Notes under the pieces: model-generated
Told to the model about the DNA's origin: nothing
Database searches by the model: none
What the model saw: the letters and a program-made list of their open reading frames with translations, nothing else
Program-made: the position numbers and the translations under genes
Shown: in pieces, positions 17,331 through 26,009 of the stretch
Layout: each line of letters starts with the position of its first letter
Numbering within the stretch: position 1 is the first letter of the stretch
Source: Eubacterium sp.
Lineage (GTDB): Bacteria; Bacillota; Clostridia; Lachnospirales; Lachnospiraceae
Reading direction: 5' to 3'
Assembly (NCBI GenBank): GCA_021769425.1
Contig: JAETSX010000024.1
Coordinates: 1-50,498, forward strand
DNA: 50,498 nt

Positions 17331-17855
17331 ATGACACGCTATGAGAAAATCTATGGGACAGACAGCGAAAAACAGGTAGTTGAACGCTTTTGCCGTGAGG
17401 TGAAAATGGTAGGGCTGCTTCAGGTTTTACGCCAGGAATTTACAGACAGAGGCGTTAAATTCCGTGCAGTATATTGGAAACCAGAAACTTCTATATAATA
17501 CAACAACGCAGGAACAATTTGCAGCCAATACATTGCATTGTACAAGGCAGTTACACTATTCATTAAGCAACGAAAACAGCATTGATATTGTGCTATTTGT
17601 CAATGGGATTCCGGTTGTTTCGATGGAGTTAAAGTGCCAGTTTACAGGACAAAGCGTGGCAAATGCAATTGAGCAGTATAAATTTGACCGTAGGGGAAAA
17701 ATGCAATCTTTGTGTTTAAAGAACGTGTGCTTGTTCATTTTGCAGTAGATTTGACACAGGTTTATATGACTGCACGCTTGGAGGGAGAAAAGACTTATTT
17801 TCTGCCATTTAATGGCAGATCGGGCTTATCCATAAATGCCCCGGAACGGCATAAA
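17331..17855 (+). pseudogene. Type I restriction enzyme R subunit (HsdR) N-terminal remnant
   Basis: Three successive frames give one HsdR N-terminus. The first is MTRYEKIYGTDSEKQVVERF continuing to VKFRAVYWKPETS (17331-17498). The second is TRQLHYSLSNENSIDIVLFV and VVSMELKCQFTGQSVANAIE with QYKFDR (17464-17700). The third is FKERVLVHFAVDLTQVYMTA with LEGEKTYFLPFN (about 17713-17820). The SIDIVLFVNG...VSMELKCQ stretch is the HSDR_N nuclease core, with the D...ExK motif. At least two frameshifts are present, and the helicase domains and the hsdM/hsdS partners are gone. Confidence 0.8.
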
Positions 17856-17892
17856 AATAAAAAAACGTGGAAAAACGGTGTCTTTTGTGATA

Positions 17893-17901
17893 TGTTATAC
17901 T
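17893..17901 (+). promoter_or_regulatory. Extended -10 promoter of the ROK regulator
   Basis: TGT followed by TATACT (17896-17901) is an extended -10 element 35 bases before the ROK start. The 19 bases from TGT onward match the promoter at 20670 at all but one position. No good -35 is visible. Confidence 0.5.
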
Positions 17902-17935
17902 TAGAAAAACACTTTTAGAAAGTACGGGAGCTCAA

Positions 17936-19054
17936 ATGGATAAAAAGAAAAATACAAATATGGAAGTAAAAAAGAAGAACAGAAACGATGTTTTTCGCTA
18001 TATATGCAGAACCGGAATGGTGTCAAATCCAGACATATCCTATGAACTGAAATTAAGCCTCCCAACAGCCACGCAGATTACCAAAGAATTGATAGAACGG
18101 GGGCTTGTGGAAGAAAAGGGAGAAATGGAATCCACCGGGGGAAGAAGGGCGAAAGCGCTGGCTGTGTCTGAGAATGCCGGGAAAGCGGCAGGGCTGGATA
18201 TTACAAAGAACCATATCAGCATGGTTCTTACAGATCTGACAGGCAGGATTTTAAAATACGAACGGATATTCCTGCCATATGCTCCAGGGGATGATTATTA
18301 TCTGGAAGTTTGCCAGAAGCTGGAACGTTTTCTGGAAGACGGCGGATGCGGCAAAGAGAACATATTGGGAATCGGGATATCATTACCGGGAATTATGGAT
18401 TTGGATCAGGAATTAGTGGCAGATTCCCATGTCCTTGGAGTGAGAGAGCTGCCATTTTCTGCTGTAAGCCGTTTTTTCCCATATCCCTGCCATTTCTTAA
18501 ATGATGCAAATGCGGGGGCGTATGCGGAAGGAATCCGGTCAGAAAGCATGGAACGATTTTTTTATCTGTCCCTGAGCAATACGGTAGGAGGTGCGGTCTA
18601 CAGCAATGGAAGGCTGGAACAGGGGCGGAATTTCCGATGCGGGGAAGCGGGGCATATGACGGTTGTCCCGAATGGGAAAGCCTGTTACTGCGGAAAGTAT
18701 GGATGTCTGGATGCCTACTGCTCTGCAAAGCGTCTGACGGATGGGAGAGTGGAGGATTTTTTTGAACGGCTGAAGGGAGGGGAGCAGGAGGCAGTTGGCC
18801 TTTGGGAAGAATACACTTCTTATCTGGCCATAGCAGTGAATAATATTCATATGGTTTTAGACTGTGATATTGTTTTGGGAGGTTATGTGGGAAGCAGTAT
18901 GGGCGAATTTATCCGTGATATCCGGGATAAAGTGTCAGAAAGAAATACATTCGCAGAAGACAGTTCCTTTATCAGAACCTGCAGCCATAAAATTGGAGCG
19001 GCTGCATTGGGGGCGTCATTGAAAGTCATAGAGGTGTTTATGGAACAGGTATAA
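17936..19054 (+). CDS. ROK-family transcriptional repressor (NagC/XylR type)
   Basis: A 372-residue protein. The N-terminal winged helix-turn-helix spans about residues 15-75 (SNPDISYELKLSLPTATQIT). A ROK sugar-kinase-like domain follows, with GIGISLPGIMD, LNDANAGAYAEG and SNTVGGAVYSNGRL. The zinc-binding CGEAGHMTV...CYCGKYGCLDAYCS is intact. The start has GGGAG six bases upstream. It precedes a polyol dehydrogenase that has its own promoter and a palindrome at its transcription start, the likely target. ROK repressors bind a sugar effector; which one cannot be read from sequence. Confidence 0.9.
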   Translation: MDKKKNTNMEVKKKNRNDVFRYICRTGMVSNPDISYELKLSLPTATQITKELIERGLVEEKGEMESTGGRRAKALAVSENAGKAAGLDITKNHISMVLTDLTGRILKYERIFLPYAPGDDYYLEVCQKLERFLEDGGCGKENILGIGISLPGIMDLDQELVADSHVLGVRELPFSAVSRFFPYPCHFLNDANAGAYAEGIRSESMERFFYLSLSNTVGGAVYSNGRLEQGRNFRCGEAGHMTVVPNGKACYCGKYGCLDAYCSAKRLTDGRVEDFFERLKGGEQEAVGLWEEYTSYLAIAVNNIHMVLDCDIVLGGYVGSSMGEFIRDIRDKVSERNTFAEDSSFIRTCSHKIGAAALGASLKVIEVFMEQV

Positions 19055-19078
19055 AGATTAAAAGGAAGTTAAGGTTTG

Positions 19079-19109
19079 AGAGATTCCAGAGATGGAATCT
19101 CTTTTTTTG
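19079..19109 (+). terminator. Rho-independent terminator of the ROK gene
   Basis: AGAGATTCCA (19079-19088) and TGGAATCTCT (19093-19102) form a perfect 10-base stem with a GAGA loop, followed by a run of T. Confidence 0.92.
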
Positions 19110-19181
19110 TGTATTTTTACTAAAAACAGAATTAGAGTTTTAAGCAAAATGATGAAAAAATGTATGATTTTAGATTTAGTA

Positions 19182-19210
19182 TTGACAAATTTCACTTGTA
19201 TGAATAAAAT
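19182..19210 (+). promoter_or_regulatory. Strong promoter of the polyol dehydrogenase gene
   Basis: Consensus TTGACA (19182-19187), a 17-base spacer and TAAAAT (19205-19210). The transcription start would be near 19217. Confidence 0.85.
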
Positions 19211-19227
19211 AATATACATAATAAAAC

Positions 19228-19248
19228 TATTTAATAAAGTATTAAATA
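19228..19248. promoter_or_regulatory. Operator-like palindrome just downstream of the promoter
   Basis: TATTTAATA and TATTAAATA are perfect inverted 9-base arms around AAG. They lie about 10 bases past the predicted transcription start, a good place for a repressor to block. The upstream ROK protein is the natural candidate (inference). Confidence 0.55.
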
Positions 19249-19277
19249 AATAATAAAAGAAAGAGGAGGAATTTTTC

Positions 19278-20327
19278 ATGGAAGGAACAATGAAAACTGC
19301 TGTTATGTTGGGAATCGGTAAGATGGGGTTTGAAGAGAGGGCGATTCCGACGCCCAGGGACAACGAGGTTCTTGTAAAATTAGAATATGTAGGCATCTGC
19401 GGCAGCGACCTGCATTACTATGAAACAGGAGCAATCGGAGATTATGTTGTAAAGCCCCCCTTTGTGCTGGGGCATGAACCGGGCGGTACGGTAGTGGAAG
19501 TGGGGAAGGATGTGAAGCATCTGAAGGCAGGCGACCGTGTTGCGCTGGAGCCGGGAAAAACCTGCGGCCGCTGCGAGTTCTGCAAAACAGGGAATTACAA
19601 CCTTTGCCCGGATGTGGTATTTTTTGCAACGCCTCCGGTGGACGGTGTATTTCAGGAATATGTGGCCCATGAAGCGGACCTTTGTTTTAAATTGCCGGAT
19701 AACGTAAGCACTCTGGAAGGAGCTTTGATTGAGCCTTTGGCGGTAGGTTTCCATGCAGCCATGCAGGGAGGCGCAAGGGCAGGACAGACAGCGGTGGTTA
19801 TGGGGGCAGGGTGCATTGGCCTTGTAACGATGATGGCGTTAAAAGCAATGGGAGTATCCAGAGTCTATGTGGTGGATATTATGGAAAAACGGCTTCAGAA
19901 AGCATTGGAGCTGGGCGCAGACGGAGTAATCAATGGGAGCCAGGCAGATGCGATGGAAGAGGTAAGAAAACTGACGGATGGAAAGGGATGTGATCTTGCA
20001 GTGGAAACAGCGGGCACGCAGACAACCACTGTTCAGACCATCCATATGACGAAAAAGGGTGCAGTCATTGTTCTGGTCGGATATAGTAAGAGCGGGGAAA
20101 TGACGCTTCCTATGAGCCTTGCGCTGGATAAGGAACTGACGTTTAAGACAGTATTCCGTTACCGTCATATTTATCCAATGGCCATTGATGCAGTTGCGGC
20201 AGGCAAAGTCAACCTGAAAGGCATTGTAACGGATGTATTCGGGCTGGATGAGGCGCAGAAAGCTATGGATTACAGCGTAAACAATAAGGCGGATATTGTG
20301 AAGGCCGTTATCCGTATTGCAGAATAG
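19278..20327 (+). CDS. Zinc-dependent polyol dehydrogenase (sorbitol/xylitol dehydrogenase family)
   Basis: A 349-residue medium-chain dehydrogenase. Catalytic-zinc residues are C40 in [10 protein letters not shown] and H/E in LGHEPGG. The structural-zinc cluster is [15 protein letters not shown]. The Rossmann NAD motif is GAGCIG near residue 175, followed by VYVVDI; its terminal Asp favours NAD over NADP. It oxidises a polyol such as sorbitol or xylitol to the ketose, or runs in reverse. GAGGAGG lies before the ATG. It follows the ROK repressor and is followed by a fragment of a GPH sugar transporter, suggesting a former uptake-plus-oxidation operon. Confidence 0.9.
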   Translation: MEGTMKTAVMLGIGKMGFEERAIPTPRDNEVLVKLEYVGICGSDLHYYETGAIGDYVVKPPFVLGHEPGGTVVEVGKDVKHLKAGDRVALEPGKTCGRCEFCKTGNYNLCPDVVFFATPPVDGVFQEYVAHEADLCFKLPDNVSTLEGALIEPLAVGFHAAMQGGARAGQTAVVMGAGCIGLVTMMALKAMGVSRVYVVDIMEKRLQKALELGADGVINGSQADAMEEVRKLTDGKGCDLAVETAGTQTTTVQTIHMTKKGAVIVLVGYSKSGEMTLPMSLALDKELTFKTVFRYRHIYPMAIDAVAAGKVNLKGIVTDVFGLDEAQKAMDYSVNNKADIVKAVIRIAE

Positions 20328-20367
20328 CCAGGTAAAAAAGACTTGATACTGCGCCTCCGAAAACTAC

Positions 20368-20661
20368 AGAGGAATGATCTGCATGTACTTTTTTACGGCG
20401 GGGGAAGCGCCGGTTCCATTTTATCTGTTTTCATGTCTGGCGCAATTTTTCTTTTCAGGGTTTAACACGGCTATTTATGCGATTGTGCCGGATTGTGTGG
20501 AGTATGGAGAATGGAAAACAGGGCTTCGCAACGACGGTTTCCAATATGCGTTTATTTCATTGGGAAATAAGTATGAATTTGAAAATGCAGGATCGCCCTT
20601 CTGCTTGTTTGGGTACCGGAAATATTTTCTCGGAAAACAGAAAATATTTAGCCTGTCTTAA
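20368..20661 (+). pseudogene. Fragment of a second GPH-family sugar symporter
   Basis: The frame contains PFYLFSCLAQFFFSGFNTAI, YAIVPDCVEYGEWKTGLRND and GFQYAFISLGNK. This is the second-half GPH signature (VPDCVEYGEWKTG), and then it runs into unrelated residues. Roughly 300 residues upstream and the last 100 are absent, with a frameshift just after SLGNK. It was probably once the transporter partner of the polyol dehydrogenase. Confidence 0.8.
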
Positions 20662-20669
20662 ATGTGCAA

Positions 20670-20678
20670 TGTTATAAT
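20670..20678 (+). promoter_or_regulatory. Extended -10 promoter of the two-component operon
   Basis: TGT directly before consensus TATAAT (20673-20678), 27 bases before the response-regulator ATG. No good -35 is seen, as expected for an extended -10 element. Confidence 0.55.
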
Positions 20679-20704
20679 TAGAAAAACAGACGGAGGGAAA
20701 ATCA

Positions 20705-21379
20705 ATGAGAATTTTGATTGCGGAAGATGATGCCAGATTATTGAAATCTCTGCTGCATATTTTCGAAATAAATAAATTCACTGCTGACGGGGTATCTACG
20801 GGAACGGATGCGTTGGAATATGCACTGTCCGGAGAGTATGACGGGTTAGTTCTGGATATTATGATGCCGGAAATGGACGGTATCATGGTATTAAAGAAAC
20901 TTCGGGAGAAAAATATTACCACGCCGGCGCTGTTTTTGACTGCAAGGACAGAGGTTTCTCAGCGGGTAGACGGACTGGACGCCGGCGCAGACGATTATTT
21001 GCCGAAGCCCTTTGCCACGTCAGAGCTGCTGGCGAGGGTACGGGCTATGCTGCGGCGTAAGGAAAATTATATGCCGGATCTTCTCACCTTTCATCAGACG
21101 ACACTCAATCGGTCAACTTACGAAGTTATTTTTCAGGAGACGGCCCGGCCGCTGAGCGCCAAGGAATTTCAGATAATGGAGATGCTGATGGAGAAACCGG
21201 GCATGATTATCTCCACAGAACAGTTTTTGACTCATATATGGGGCTGGGACGCCAATGTGGATACCAGTTCCATCTGGGTGCATATTTCAAATCTCAGGAA
21301 GAAACTGGATAATATTAAAGCGCCGGTTCGGATCCGCTTTGTGCGGGGCGCCGGATATATTCTGGAGGCGGAATCATGA
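20705..21379 (+). CDS. OmpR/PhoB-family response regulator
   Basis: A 224-residue regulator. The receiver domain has AEDD, the phospho-acceptor D51 in LVLDIMMPEMDG and the Lys in LPKPFATSELLAR. The winged-helix DNA-binding domain covers about residues 130-222 (LSAKEFQIMEMLMEKPGMII, then WVHISNLRKKL). GGAGGG lies before the ATG. Its stop overlaps the kinase start by four bases (ATGA), so the two are translationally coupled. It probably controls the ABC exporter operon that follows (inference). Confidence 0.93.
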   Translation: MRILIAEDDARLLKSLLHIFEINKFTADGVSTGTDALEYALSGEYDGLVLDIMMPEMDGIMVLKKLREKNITTPALFLTARTEVSQRVDGLDAGADDYLPKPFATSELLARVRAMLRRKENYMPDLLTFHQTTLNRSTYEVIFQETARPLSAKEFQIMEMLMEKPGMIISTEQFLTHIWGWDANVDTSSIWVHISNLRKKLDNIKAPVRIRFVRGAGYILEAES

Positions 21380-22605
21380 TTTATCATCTGCAGAAGAAAG
21401 TAATCCGCATTTGCGGGATTTCCGTATTTCTTGTATTTTCCGCAATCTTTGCACTGATTTTCAGTATCAGCAAAAACCAGTTAAATCAAACAATGGATGC
21501 GCTGACAGACCGTATTTCTGAAAATAATGGGGTTTTTCCGGAATTTGACGGGAACAGGCCATTTCCGAAAATGGGCGGAGCGATACCGGATTTTATGACA
21601 GAAGAAACGCCTTTTGCCACCCGTTTTTTTACCGTTCGGTTTGATGAAAAGGGAAAAATTGCAGAGACAGACATCAAGTCCATATCTTCGGTCACAGAAG
21701 AAATTGCCGGACAGTACGGCACAGAGGTTTACGAAAAAGAAAGAGAACGGGGCTGGATAGAGGATTACCGGTATAAAATGTATGATGCAGATCAGGGAAA
21801 GACAATTGTATTTGTGGACGGCAGTATGAGCCGTTTCATGTTTCAGAGATTGCTTCTGGCAGCAGGCGCCGTTCTTGTAGTCAGTATGGTGATTATCTGG
21901 CTGGCTGCGGTAGTGTTTTCCAGACGTGCAGTAAGGCCAATGGCAGAAAGTTATGAGAAGCAAAAACAGTTTATTACGGATGCCAATCATGAGCTGAAGA
22001 CCCCGCTGACGCTGATTCTTACGAATTTGGACATTCTGGAAGCAGAGGTGGGAAAAAATGAATGGCTGTCGGATATCCGGAGCGAGGGTGAGAGAATGAA
22101 CGCCCTTGTAAATCAGCTGGTTATGCTGGCGAGAATGGATGAAGACAGATCAAATATGGATGATCAGATATTTTCCCTGAGTGATATGGCGGAAGAGGCA
22201 GTTTCAGAGTTTCAGATGCTGGCAGAATCCAAGGGAAAACAGCTTGCAGCCCGAATAGCGCCGGGAATCCGGTATCGGGGAGATGAAGCGTCGATTCACA
22301 GAGTAATATGGATTCTGTTGGATAATGCAGTAAAATACTGTGATGAGGCCGGAAAGATTAATGTTATTTTAGAAGAGAAAAAACATCCGGTTCTGTATGT
22401 GGAAAATACATATGCAGATGTTGGAAACATAGAATTGGAGAGATTATTTGACCGGTTTTACCGGGAAGATAAGGCAAGAACCTTTACCGGCGGTTTTGGA
22501 ATAGGTTTGTCGATCGCCAAGGCCATTGTGAAAAACCACAGAGGTGAAATCAGCGCTTATAATAAGGGAGGAAATTATATCGGATTTAAAGCGCTTTTAA
22601 AATAA
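21376..22605 (+). CDS. Membrane sensor histidine kinase
   Basis: A 409-residue kinase with a first membrane span at about residues 12-30, an extracytoplasmic sensor of about 120 residues, and a second span near 155-178. The H-box FITDANHELKTPLTL puts the phosphorylated His at residue 205. The ATPase domain has an N-box WILLDNAVKYCD and G-boxes FTGGFGIGLSIAK. It is partner to the overlapping response regulator. The extracellular domain has no family I recognise. The arrangement before an ABC exporter resembles peptide- or envelope-stress-sensing modules of Firmicutes (inference). Confidence 0.93.
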   Translation: MIYHLQKKVIRICGISVFLVFSAIFALIFSISKNQLNQTMDALTDRISENNGVFPEFDGNRPFPKMGGAIPDFMTEETPFATRFFTVRFDEKGKIAETDIKSISSVTEEIAGQYGTEVYEKERERGWIEDYRYKMYDADQGKTIVFVDGSMSRFMFQRLLLAAGAVLVVSMVIIWLAAVVFSRRAVRPMAESYEKQKQFITDANHELKTPLTLILTNLDILEAEVGKNEWLSDIRSEGERMNALVNQLVMLARMDEDRSNMDDQIFSLSDMAEEAVSEFQMLAESKGKQLAARIAPGIRYRGDEASIHRVIWILLDNAVKYCDEAGKINVILEEKKHPVLYVENTYADVGNIELERLFDRFYREDKARTFTGGFGIGLSIAKAIVKNHRGEISAYNKGGNYIGFKALLK

Positions 22606-22625
22606 TGAAGAATCGGACAGTCCCC

Positions 22626-22660
22626 TTAGGGAAGCTGATGTGGGCTTGCCCACTTTGTTC
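22626..22660 (+). repeat. Copy 2 of the short dispersed repeat
   Basis: Shares GGGAAGCTGATGTGGGCTTG and CCCACTTTGTT with 8260-8293 (minus strand). It contains a GTGGGC-TT-GCCCAC hairpin. It occupies the gap between the kinase and the ABC ATPase genes. Confidence 0.65.
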
Positions 22661-22697
22661 ACAGATTTATCACCGTTATCTTTAGTCTGCCTTTAGC

Positions 22698-22715
22698 TTC
22701 ATTTCTTAAAATGAA
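22698..22715. promoter_or_regulatory. Inverted repeat before the ABC exporter operon
   Basis: TTCATTT and AAATGAA are perfect 7-base arms around CTTA, about 33 bases before the ATPase ATG. This could be an operator for the upstream response regulator (inference). A -10-like TAAAAT overlaps it. Confidence 0.35.
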
Positions 22716-22747
22716 AGGCGTAAGGAAAAGAAGTAAGGAGGGCTATT

Positions 22748-23701
22748 ATGATCAGGGTGGAACATTTGACAAAATATTATGGTGATTTTATGGCGCTGCA
22801 TGATTTGTCTTTTGAAATTGAGGAGGGTCATGTATATGGGTTTTTAGGGGCAAACGGTGCAGGAAAATCCACCACAATGAATATTATGACGGGGTGTCTA
22901 TCTGCTACGGATGGAAAAGTCAGCATTGACGGGTACGATATTTTTGACCAACCGGAGAAAGCGAAAAAGCGGATGGGTTATCTGCCGGAACAGCCCCCGC
23001 TGTATATGAATGAGACGCCGGCGGAATATCTGAAGTTTGTTGGTGAGGCAAAGGGACTGAAGGGGACAGAACTGCAGCGGCAGGTAGAGGAAGTGATGGA
23101 GCAGACCAATATCGGATGCATAAAAAACCGCCTGATCTCAGCACTTTCCAAAGGATACAGGCAAAGAGTGGGGATCGCCCAGGCATTGCTTGGAAATCCC
23201 AAAGTGATTATTCTGGATGAGCCAACCGTAGGGCTTGATCCTATCCAGATTATCGAAATCCGGGATTTAATCGGACAGCTTGGACAGAACCATACCGTTA
23301 TTTTGAGTTCTCATATTTTATCGGAAGTGCAGGCAATCTGTGAAAAGGTGCTGATCATTGCTCAGGGAAAACTGGTTGCTTTTGACGCGCCGGAGAATCT
23401 TGAAAGACTCATGCTTTCCTCCAATCAGGTGTCCTTTACCGCGGAAGCCTCTGTGGATGAGGCGGCGGAGATTGTGGAGCGCATGGAGTTGTCTGCGGAA
23501 TACGAGGTTGAAAAAAGAGAAGATGATGCGGTAAGTATTTGCGTGAAAGTGGATTCAGACGATGTCAGGGATGTCTGCAGGCAGATATTTTTTGCTTTTG
23601 CAGATCAGGGAAAAGCGATTCTTGAGATGGCGGCAAAGAAGGCGAATCTGGAGGATGTGTTTATCGAACTGACAGAAGGAAGCGGGGTGGAAGAAGAATG
23701 A
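22748..23701 (+). CDS. ABC transporter ATPase, GldA/CcmA-like
   Basis: A 317-residue ATPase with Walker A GANGAGKSTT (near residue 36), Q-loop YLPEQPPLY, signature LSKGYRQRVG, Walker B VIILDEPTVGLD and switch His in SSHILSEV. A 90-residue C-terminal extension follows, as in GldA-type exporter ATPases. GGAGG lies before the ATG. Its last codons overlap the permease start (ATGA). It is the first gene of a four-gene operon of ATPase, ABC-2 permease, GldG-like and DUF4340-like proteins. Confidence 0.92.
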   Translation: MIRVEHLTKYYGDFMALHDLSFEIEEGHVYGFLGANGAGKSTTMNIMTGCLSATDGKVSIDGYDIFDQPEKAKKRMGYLPEQPPLYMNETPAEYLKFVGEAKGLKGTELQRQVEEVMEQTNIGCIKNRLISALSKGYRQRVGIAQALLGNPKVIILDEPTVGLDPIQIIEIRDLIGQLGQNHTVILSSHILSEVQAICEKVLIIAQGKLVAFDAPENLERLMLSSNQVSFTAEASVDEAAEIVERMELSAEYEVEKREDDAVSICVKVDSDDVRDVCRQIFFAFADQGKAILEMAAKKANLEDVFIELTEGSGVEEE

Positions 23702-24561
23702 TTGCCGTGTGGAAACATGAACTTTCAAATTATTTTCATTCCCTGACCGCATATATTTTTTCAGCATTTTTGCTGGCGTTGGTAGGGTTGGGCGCCATGC
23801 TTTACAATATTCAGTCGGCAGTGGCAAATTTTGAATATGTGCTGAGCTTTGTCAGTCTTGGATTTGTGGTGATTGTTCCGATTTTGACGATGCGTGTGGT
23901 TGCAGAGGAGAGAAAGCAGAAGACAGATCAGCTCTTGTACTCCCTTCCGCTGAAAACAACGCATATCATTGTGGGAAAGTACCTGGCGCTTTTAGCTGTG
24001 TTTCTGGCGCCCCTTTTGATTGTTTCGCTTTATCCGCTGATTTTTGCGCAGTTTGGCGAAGTTTATCTTCCGACCTCCTATGGTTCCCTGTTTGCATTCT
24101 TCATGATGGGAGCGGCTTTGCTTGCCGTTGGCGTATTTATCTCTTCCCTGACGGAAAATACAGGCTTTGCCGCAGGCATTGCCATACCGGTTATTCTGCT
24201 GAACTATTATAGCGTCACGCTGGCCGAATATGTATCTTCTACCGCATTGGGTTCTGTAATTGCCTTCGTTGGCCTGGCGGCGGTTTTTGGGTTTGTGATC
24301 CGATATGTGACGAAAAACCATAAACTGGCCTATGGAATTTCATTTGGGCTGTGCCTGGCGGCGCTGGGCGTATATTTTTTGGACAGTTCCAGATTTGAAG
24401 GGCTTCTGCCGGATATTATGACGAAGTTATCACTGTTTGAACGATTTTACAAATTTGTCAACGGCGTGTTTGATCTGACGGCAATTATATATTATATTAC
24501 AGTGATTGTATTTTTCCTGTTTTTGTCGGTCCAGTCCCTTGAGAAACGGAGGTACAATTGA
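23698..24561 (+). CDS. ABC-2-type permease, GldF-like
   Basis: A 287-residue membrane protein with six predicted spans. It starts with the amphipathic segment typical of the family (WKHELSNYFHSLTAYIF), and has MRVVAEERKQKTDQLLYSLP between spans 2 and 3. That region is a hallmark of GldF/NosY-like permeases. It is coupled by four-base overlaps to the ATPase before it and the GldG-like gene after it, and should form the membrane channel of the exporter. The substrate is unknown. Confidence 0.88.
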   Translation: MIAVWKHELSNYFHSLTAYIFSAFLLALVGLGAMLYNIQSAVANFEYVLSFVSLGFVVIVPILTMRVVAEERKQKTDQLLYSLPLKTTHIIVGKYLALLAVFLAPLLIVSLYPLIFAQFGEVYLPTSYGSLFAFFMMGAALLAVGVFISSLTENTGFAAGIAIPVILLNYYSVTLAEYVSSTALGSVIAFVGLAAVFGFVIRYVTKNHKLAYGISFGLCLAALGVYFLDSSRFEGLLPDIMTKLSLFERFYKFVNGVFDLTAIIYYITVIVFFLFLSVQSLEKRRYN

Positions 24562-26009
24562 TGAAGAAAATAATATTGCCAAATAAATCGGATAAGGGAA
24601 AGCAGGGCCGGATTGCTTTTATGGGAGGTTCTTATTCTCTGGCGCTCACAGGCATTGTGCTGGCGATACTGATTGCAGTTAACGCTTTTGCCGAGGCGCT
24701 CCCGGCTGCGTTTACTCAGTTTGATATTAGTTCCACTAAGCTTTATTCCATTACCAGCAATACGAAAGCAGTGGTAAATGCGTTGGAAAAAGATGTGACA
24801 ATTTACTGGGTGGTTCAGGCAGAGGAAGAGGATGATGTGATTGAGAACCTGTTGGCTAAGTATGAAAGCCTGTCGGAACATATTGAGGTTGTGAAGAAAA
24901 ATCCGGATGTATATCCCACATTTACCCAGCAGTATACTTCGGAAAGCGTGCCGAATAACAGTTTGATTGTGGAAAGCGGGGAAAGCAGCCGCTACATCAG
25001 TTATAATGATATTTATGTGACAGAAACAAATATGTCATCCTATTCCTATGAAACGTCTTTTGACGGGGAGGGAGCGATTACATCCGCGATTGATTACGTG
25101 GTCAGTGAGGACCATCCGCAGCTTTATGTAACGGAGGGACATGGAGAGGCTGAACTGTCAGAGGTATTTTCCGAACAGATCAGGAAACAGAATATAGAAG
25201 TGACCAGCTTTACTTTATTGAATGAGGATACGGTGCCAAAGGAAGCTGACGTGGCGCTGATTTATGCGCCGTCCAGCGACATTTCCCAGGAAGAAAAGGA
25301 GATGCTGTCAGAATATACAAAAAATGGGGGAAAGCTGATGGTGCTGGCAGGCCCGGCAGAAGAGGGAACGCTGACCAATCTGTACAGTATTTTGGGTGAG
25401 TATGACATTGAGACGGCAGAGGGCGTTGTTGTGGAGGGAGACAGAGAACACTATGCCTTCCAGCAGCCTTATATATTGCTGCCCGAAATGGCAGAACATG
25501 AGATCACCAGTCCGTTGACGGAGGAGAATTATTATGCCATCATGCCGATTGTACAGGGGATGAAAGTCAATGACGCCTCCGGGGCAGTCACGGCGCTTTT
25601 GAGCACGTCGGATGCGGCATTCAGTAAGTCTGCAGGATATGATATTTCCACATATGAAAAAGAGGAAGGAGATGCGGATGGGCCTTTTGCGGCGGCGGTA
25701 TCCGTTGACTGCGGAAATGACGGTCAGATTATATGGTTTTCCTCCTCGTATTTCCTCGACGAGATGTATAATTCCTATTCCTCCGGCGCTAATCTGGATT
25801 TGGCAATGAATGCTCTGTCTTCCATGATTGGAGAGCGGGAGGCAGTGGCCATCCGAAGCAAATCCTTAAGCTATCAGTACCTTACCATAAATGAATCTAC
25901 AGCTTCATATTTAAAAATAATCATGATCGGCATATTCCCGCTGATGTTCCTGATATATGGCATTTACGTGATTATTAGCAGAAGGAGGAGGCAGAATGAA
26001 CCGGTCTAA
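24558..26009 (+). CDS. GldG-like ABC transporter auxiliary membrane protein
   Basis: A 483-residue protein with an N-terminal membrane anchor (about residues 25-48), a large extracytoplasmic domain and a C-terminal membrane span (about 455-475) followed by RRRR. The outer domain contains FDISSTKLYSITSNTKAVVN and DVTIYWVVQ, then a second half starting YVTEGHGEAELSE. This is the layout of the GldG family (ABC-type uncharacterised auxiliary component). It overlaps the permease by four bases and the DUF4340-like gene by 14. It probably works with the permease outside the membrane; the precise role is not known in Firmicutes. Confidence 0.85.
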   Translation: MMKKIILPNKSDKGKQGRIAFMGGSYSLALTGIVLAILIAVNAFAEALPAAFTQFDISSTKLYSITSNTKAVVNALEKDVTIYWVVQAEEEDDVIENLLAKYESLSEHIEVVKKNPDVYPTFTQQYTSESVPNNSLIVESGESSRYISYNDIYVTETNMSSYSYETSFDGEGAITSAIDYVVSEDHPQLYVTEGHGEAELSEVFSEQIRKQNIEVTSFTLLNEDTVPKEADVALIYAPSSDISQEEKEMLSEYTKNGGKLMVLAGPAEEGTLTNLYSILGEYDIETAEGVVVEGDREHYAFQQPYILLPEMAEHEITSPLTEENYYAIMPIVQGMKVNDASGAVTALLSTSDAAFSKSAGYDISTYEKEEGDADGPFAAAVSVDCGNDGQIIWFSSSYFLDEMYNSYSSGANLDLAMNALSSMIGEREAVAIRSKSLSYQYLTINESTASYLKIIMIGIFPLMFLIYGIYVIISRRRRQNEPV

